A stretch of 64,000 nucleotides of DNA, taken from the NCBI RefSeq assembly GCF_003576645.1, contig NC_044922.1:28522205-28586204 (forward strand). The letters are read 5' to 3'. The first letter of the stretch is position 1. Every line of letters begins with the position of its first letter. The notes beneath the pieces are model-generated. The model worked only from the letters and a program-made list of their open reading frames with translations. It was not told the origin of the DNA and ran no database searches. Both the position numbers and the translations under genes were made by a program. Shown here in pieces: positions 60,951-64,000 of this stretch. This DNA is from Ipomoea triloba. Taxonomy: Eukaryota > Streptophyta > Magnoliopsida > Solanales > Convolvulaceae.

Positions 60951-61210
60951 CTTCTGTTTTTCAACTTTCTCCCTTCCAATTCATATCACCTAAAAAACCC
61001 TCAAAATAATCATACCATATTTGAGCTAGGATTATGGACTTTTCAGCCTAACTGTAGATCTGGCCTCCAAGAGAATAGAAAAACACAGGGGATTTGAACC
61101 AAAATCCCTCCTTCAATCTTTCTTGAGAATTTTGCCTTGCAGGCTAGGAGGCATAGTGTAAAATGAAAGGAGATGATGAGAAGGAATTCATGAAATGATG
61201 GTTAAGACGG

Positions 61211-61225
61211 ATAAATATATATAGG
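61211..61225 (-). promoter_or_regulatory. TATA box for the MIR156 transcript
   Basis: The minus strand reads CCTATATATATTTAT here, about 260 bases before the mature miR156. Transcription is expected to begin near 61190. No other minus-strand TATA box of this quality lies between it and the hairpin. Confidence 0.5.
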
Positions 61226-61480
61226 CAAAGGTTAAAGAGATCATCATTGAATGAAAAAGTAATTAAGATTTTAAATTTTAAAAGTTGATATTAAACTCAT
61301 CATCAACTTATTAGACTTAATTAATAATCTGATTCTTGTCCCACATAAAAATCATTAATTTTCAAGTGACATCTTATGCGTTCTAACTTGAATAAAACTA
61401 AAAGGGCCACATATATTAAACAAATTAAGAAATTTTAAAACAAAAACAAATCGAAATGCATTTATAATAATAATTTATTA

Positions 61481-61779
61481 GAAAATTGCACTTTTCGTTC
61501 CTAAATTATAGGGTAATTGTAGAATTCGTCCATAAGTGTTAGTCATATTCACTTTTCATCGCTAAGCTATCATTGACGTTACACTTTTAGTCTCTTTACT
61601 AGTAAATCATAAGGGATGGAATTTACAATTTTAGTATAACTCAATGGCGAAAAGTAAGCACGAAAGGACGAAAAATGTAACGCCAATGATAACTTAAGAG
61701 CGAAAAGTGAGCATGACCAACACTTAAGGACTAATTTTACAATTACCCTATAACTTAGAAACGAATAGTGTAATTTTTC
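61481..61779. mobile_element. 299-bp inverted-repeat MITE
   Basis: The left arm GAAAATTGCACTTTTCGTTC and the right arm, read inward, GAAAAATTACACTATTCGTT continue as a long inverted repeat including AGGGTAATTGTA. The target duplication is not clear; TTA flanks both sides. No ORF. Confidence 0.7.
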
Positions 61780-62264
61780 TTATTTTATTTATAAAATTAT
61801 TATATAAGATTGTCGTATATAGCTTTCAAGACCATCATTGTACAACAACGATTGGACACATTCATTGGTCACCCTTTCCAGATTGAAGAAGGTAACTCGT
61901 TGATCGCCTTCATATTGAAAAAGACAACTAGTGGGCCGTCTTCTTCAAATCGAGAAATAAGAAAACTAGTGATTTCTTAATTCAGATCGATGAAAATGGT
62001 GAATGATGATCACGATTGTGGTCGATGCTTGTGGTGTTTGTCAAAAAATAATAATATTTAGACCAATAAAAAAAAAGAATTAAAAAAAAAAGAAGCATTT
62101 GGACAAAATGTCTTATCATTGTGTTTTTAGAATAATTTGACGGTTACTAGTAAAAATGACTTGATTTTTCAGTTTCATTAAGTTTAAGTATTAAATTATA
62201 AATGTTTTTAATTCAAAGAATTAATTATTTTTCAATATATATATAGCTTGATGTAGACTGTAGA

Positions 62265-62501
62265 GCGCTAAACGAATCTAGCTAGCCGAGCTCAAGCTCG
62301 ATAAATTATAGGTGGGTAAGTGAGTTCGAGCTTGATCGAACTAGAAAATTGAAGCTCGAGCTCGGCTCAGTTACGAAATGAACCGAATTGAGTTCGGTTC
62401 GAGTTCGAAATTGACTGAGCTCAATTCTATCTTTGACGGAACGGCTCGCGAGCCGCTTAACTCATTTACACCTAAATATAAATAAATAAATAAATAAATA
62501 A

Positions 62502-62588
<87 letters not shown>

Positions 62589-62660
62589 TCTCGAGCGACT
62601 CGACGAGTTAAGAGTCTAAAATATTTGCATTCGAGCTCGATTCGATTGCAAAACAAACAC
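62265..62660. repeat. GAGCTCG-rich inverted-repeat element split by microsatellite
   Basis: Many overlapping AGCTCGAGCTCG, GAGTTCGAGCTTG and TCGAGCTCGATTCG blocks on both strands, typical of a MITE-like repeat. A (TAAA)n-(TA)n tract (62467-62585) interrupts it. Ends not delimited. Confidence 0.6.
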
Positions 62661-63206
62661 TTGGATGACCTATTTAATCCATTTTATGTCGTATATAATT
62701 AGAGTGGTATGATAGGATTTCCCACTTATAATGGTTTGATCTATCCTATCAATGCCCGCCAACCATAGCTACAAGACAACTAAGAATTTACGTTAAACAC
62801 CACCCATTCAAATGGATTCTTTGCTGATTTGACTAAAAGACACACACCACTTACCAACAATGTATTCACCCTAAACAAGCTTAGCTAGCCTGTACTGTAC
62901 CTTTATACAATCACATTACTTTGTCACCTTCTATATATTAATTACATACTCGAAATAAACCAGACATCCTTAATTGCTCATATAATTATAGCAAATGCAA
63001 GTGGACACCTTTACAAATAAAGACCATATATATTGCATGAAATGTCATCTCAAATAATATACTTCTCTTTAGTGTTTAAGATACGAAGTAGAAAGACATA
63101 CACAAAATGAGGAATTACATGAACCTAGACTAATAGGTACACTTTTGTAGCATTTGCACCAAGTAGTGGACCAAAATGCCCTCCGAAAGTGTGATATATA
63201 TATAAA

Positions 63207-64000
63207 GGGAAAATATCACTTTTTCCCCCTATGTTATGTGCATATAGCACTTTTTCCCCCTGTGTTATTAAAGTGGCAGTTTTCCCCCCTGAAATGTTAA
63301 ATTGACATTGTTACCCTTAAAAACAATTATTTCATTTATTTTTCTTCTCCAACAAATTATTATTTATATGTATGGATGATCATGATTCGGTTCGAACCTA
63401 ACCAAACACTGTAACAATCATATCGAAATTGTATGGACGGTTCTGGTTACGATTCAGAACCTAAAAATTTAAAATTAAATAATTGTTGAACCGTGAAAGA
63501 ACCTAAAAATTTAAAATTAAATAATTGTTGAACCGTGAACCGACCTAAAAATTTAAAATTAAATAATTGTTGAACCGTGAACCGGAACTTAACCACAGTC
63601 ATATATAGTGAAAATAATCAAACACTTATTTTGATAAATTGGTACGGTTCGGTTCCAATTTCGATTTTAAACCGCCAATCAAAACTTATGTATTTATTTT
63701 TATAATTTTATTTCTTATTTAAAAATAGTCTAAATTTAACAATTATTTTATTTTATTTTTTCGGTTCTGAATCGTAACCGTAACCGTCTATTCTATTTAA
63801 GTTCAATTGCTACAGTGTTCGATTAGGTTCGTATCGAACTATGATCTTCCATACATATTAGTAACAATTGATTGGAGAATAAAAATAAATGAAATAGTTA
63901 TTTTAAGGGCAAAAATGTCAATTTAACATTACAAGGGAGAAAACTACCACTTTTAAAATAACTGAGGGGGAAAAACTGCCACTTTAATAACACAGGGGAG
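63207..64000. mobile_element. Second copy of the 757-bp element, reversed and cut by the window end
   Basis: It starts GGGAAAATATCACTTTTTCC, matching the reversed right end of 28309-29065, and follows that element in reverse through TCATGATTCGGTTCGAACC to ACTTTAATAACACAGGGGAG at the last base. The expected terminal repeat lies just outside the window. It also has a three-fold tandem expansion at about 63460-63585 that copy 1 lacks. Confidence 0.88.

Overview
The window is nuclear DNA from a flowering plant, almost certainly a eudicot. The genes are plant-specific types with short GT-AG introns: a plastid omega-6 desaturase, a class II formin, a plant reticulon and an intronless CIPK kinase. 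The intergenic DNA is very AT-rich and full of MITEs, SINE-like elements and microsatellites. An asterid (possibly Convolvulaceae-like) is my guess from general resemblance only; nothing here fixes the genus. A 47-base run of N shows that this is an assembled scaffold.

Layout. 1-4300: AT-rich DNA, starting with a copy of part of the formin intron found again near 19.2 kb. 4317-6173: single-exon BTB/POZ gene (+). 6400-6760: two S2 repeats. 7112-10341: ten-exon chloroplast FAD6 (-). 10.4-14.3 kb: LINE remnant, repeats and formin promoter. 14341-24262: 17-exon class II formin (+). 24.3-29.8 kb: intergenic DNA with a Tourist-type MITE and a 757-bp inverted-repeat element. 30102-33858: nine-exon reticulon B21-like gene (+), with introns loaded with repeats. 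33.9-47.8 kb: gene-poor, with a family of inverted-repeat elements that carry minisatellite cores, SINEs and a MITE nested in a MITE. 47.8-49.5 kb: CIPK kinase (+) with upstream ORFs. 50-58 kb: MITE, repeats and a degenerate segmental duplication. 58.4-61.2 kb: a MIR156 locus on the minus strand, with a good hairpin at 60867-60950 and a diverged paralogous hairpin at 58418-58517, separated by a minisatellite array and the N gap. 61.2-64.0 kb: more inverted-repeat elements, including a second copy of the 757-bp element in opposite orientation.

The five protein genes do not form a pathway. They cover plastid lipid desaturation, actin/microtubule organisation, ER shaping, calcium signalling and a BTB adaptor. 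The most useful new material is probably the MIR156 duplication and the TIR family with a 9-bp target duplication and minisatellite cores. I rebuilt the exon structures by hand from splice sites, reading frame and family conservation. All coding totals divide by three, but no transcript evidence was available.
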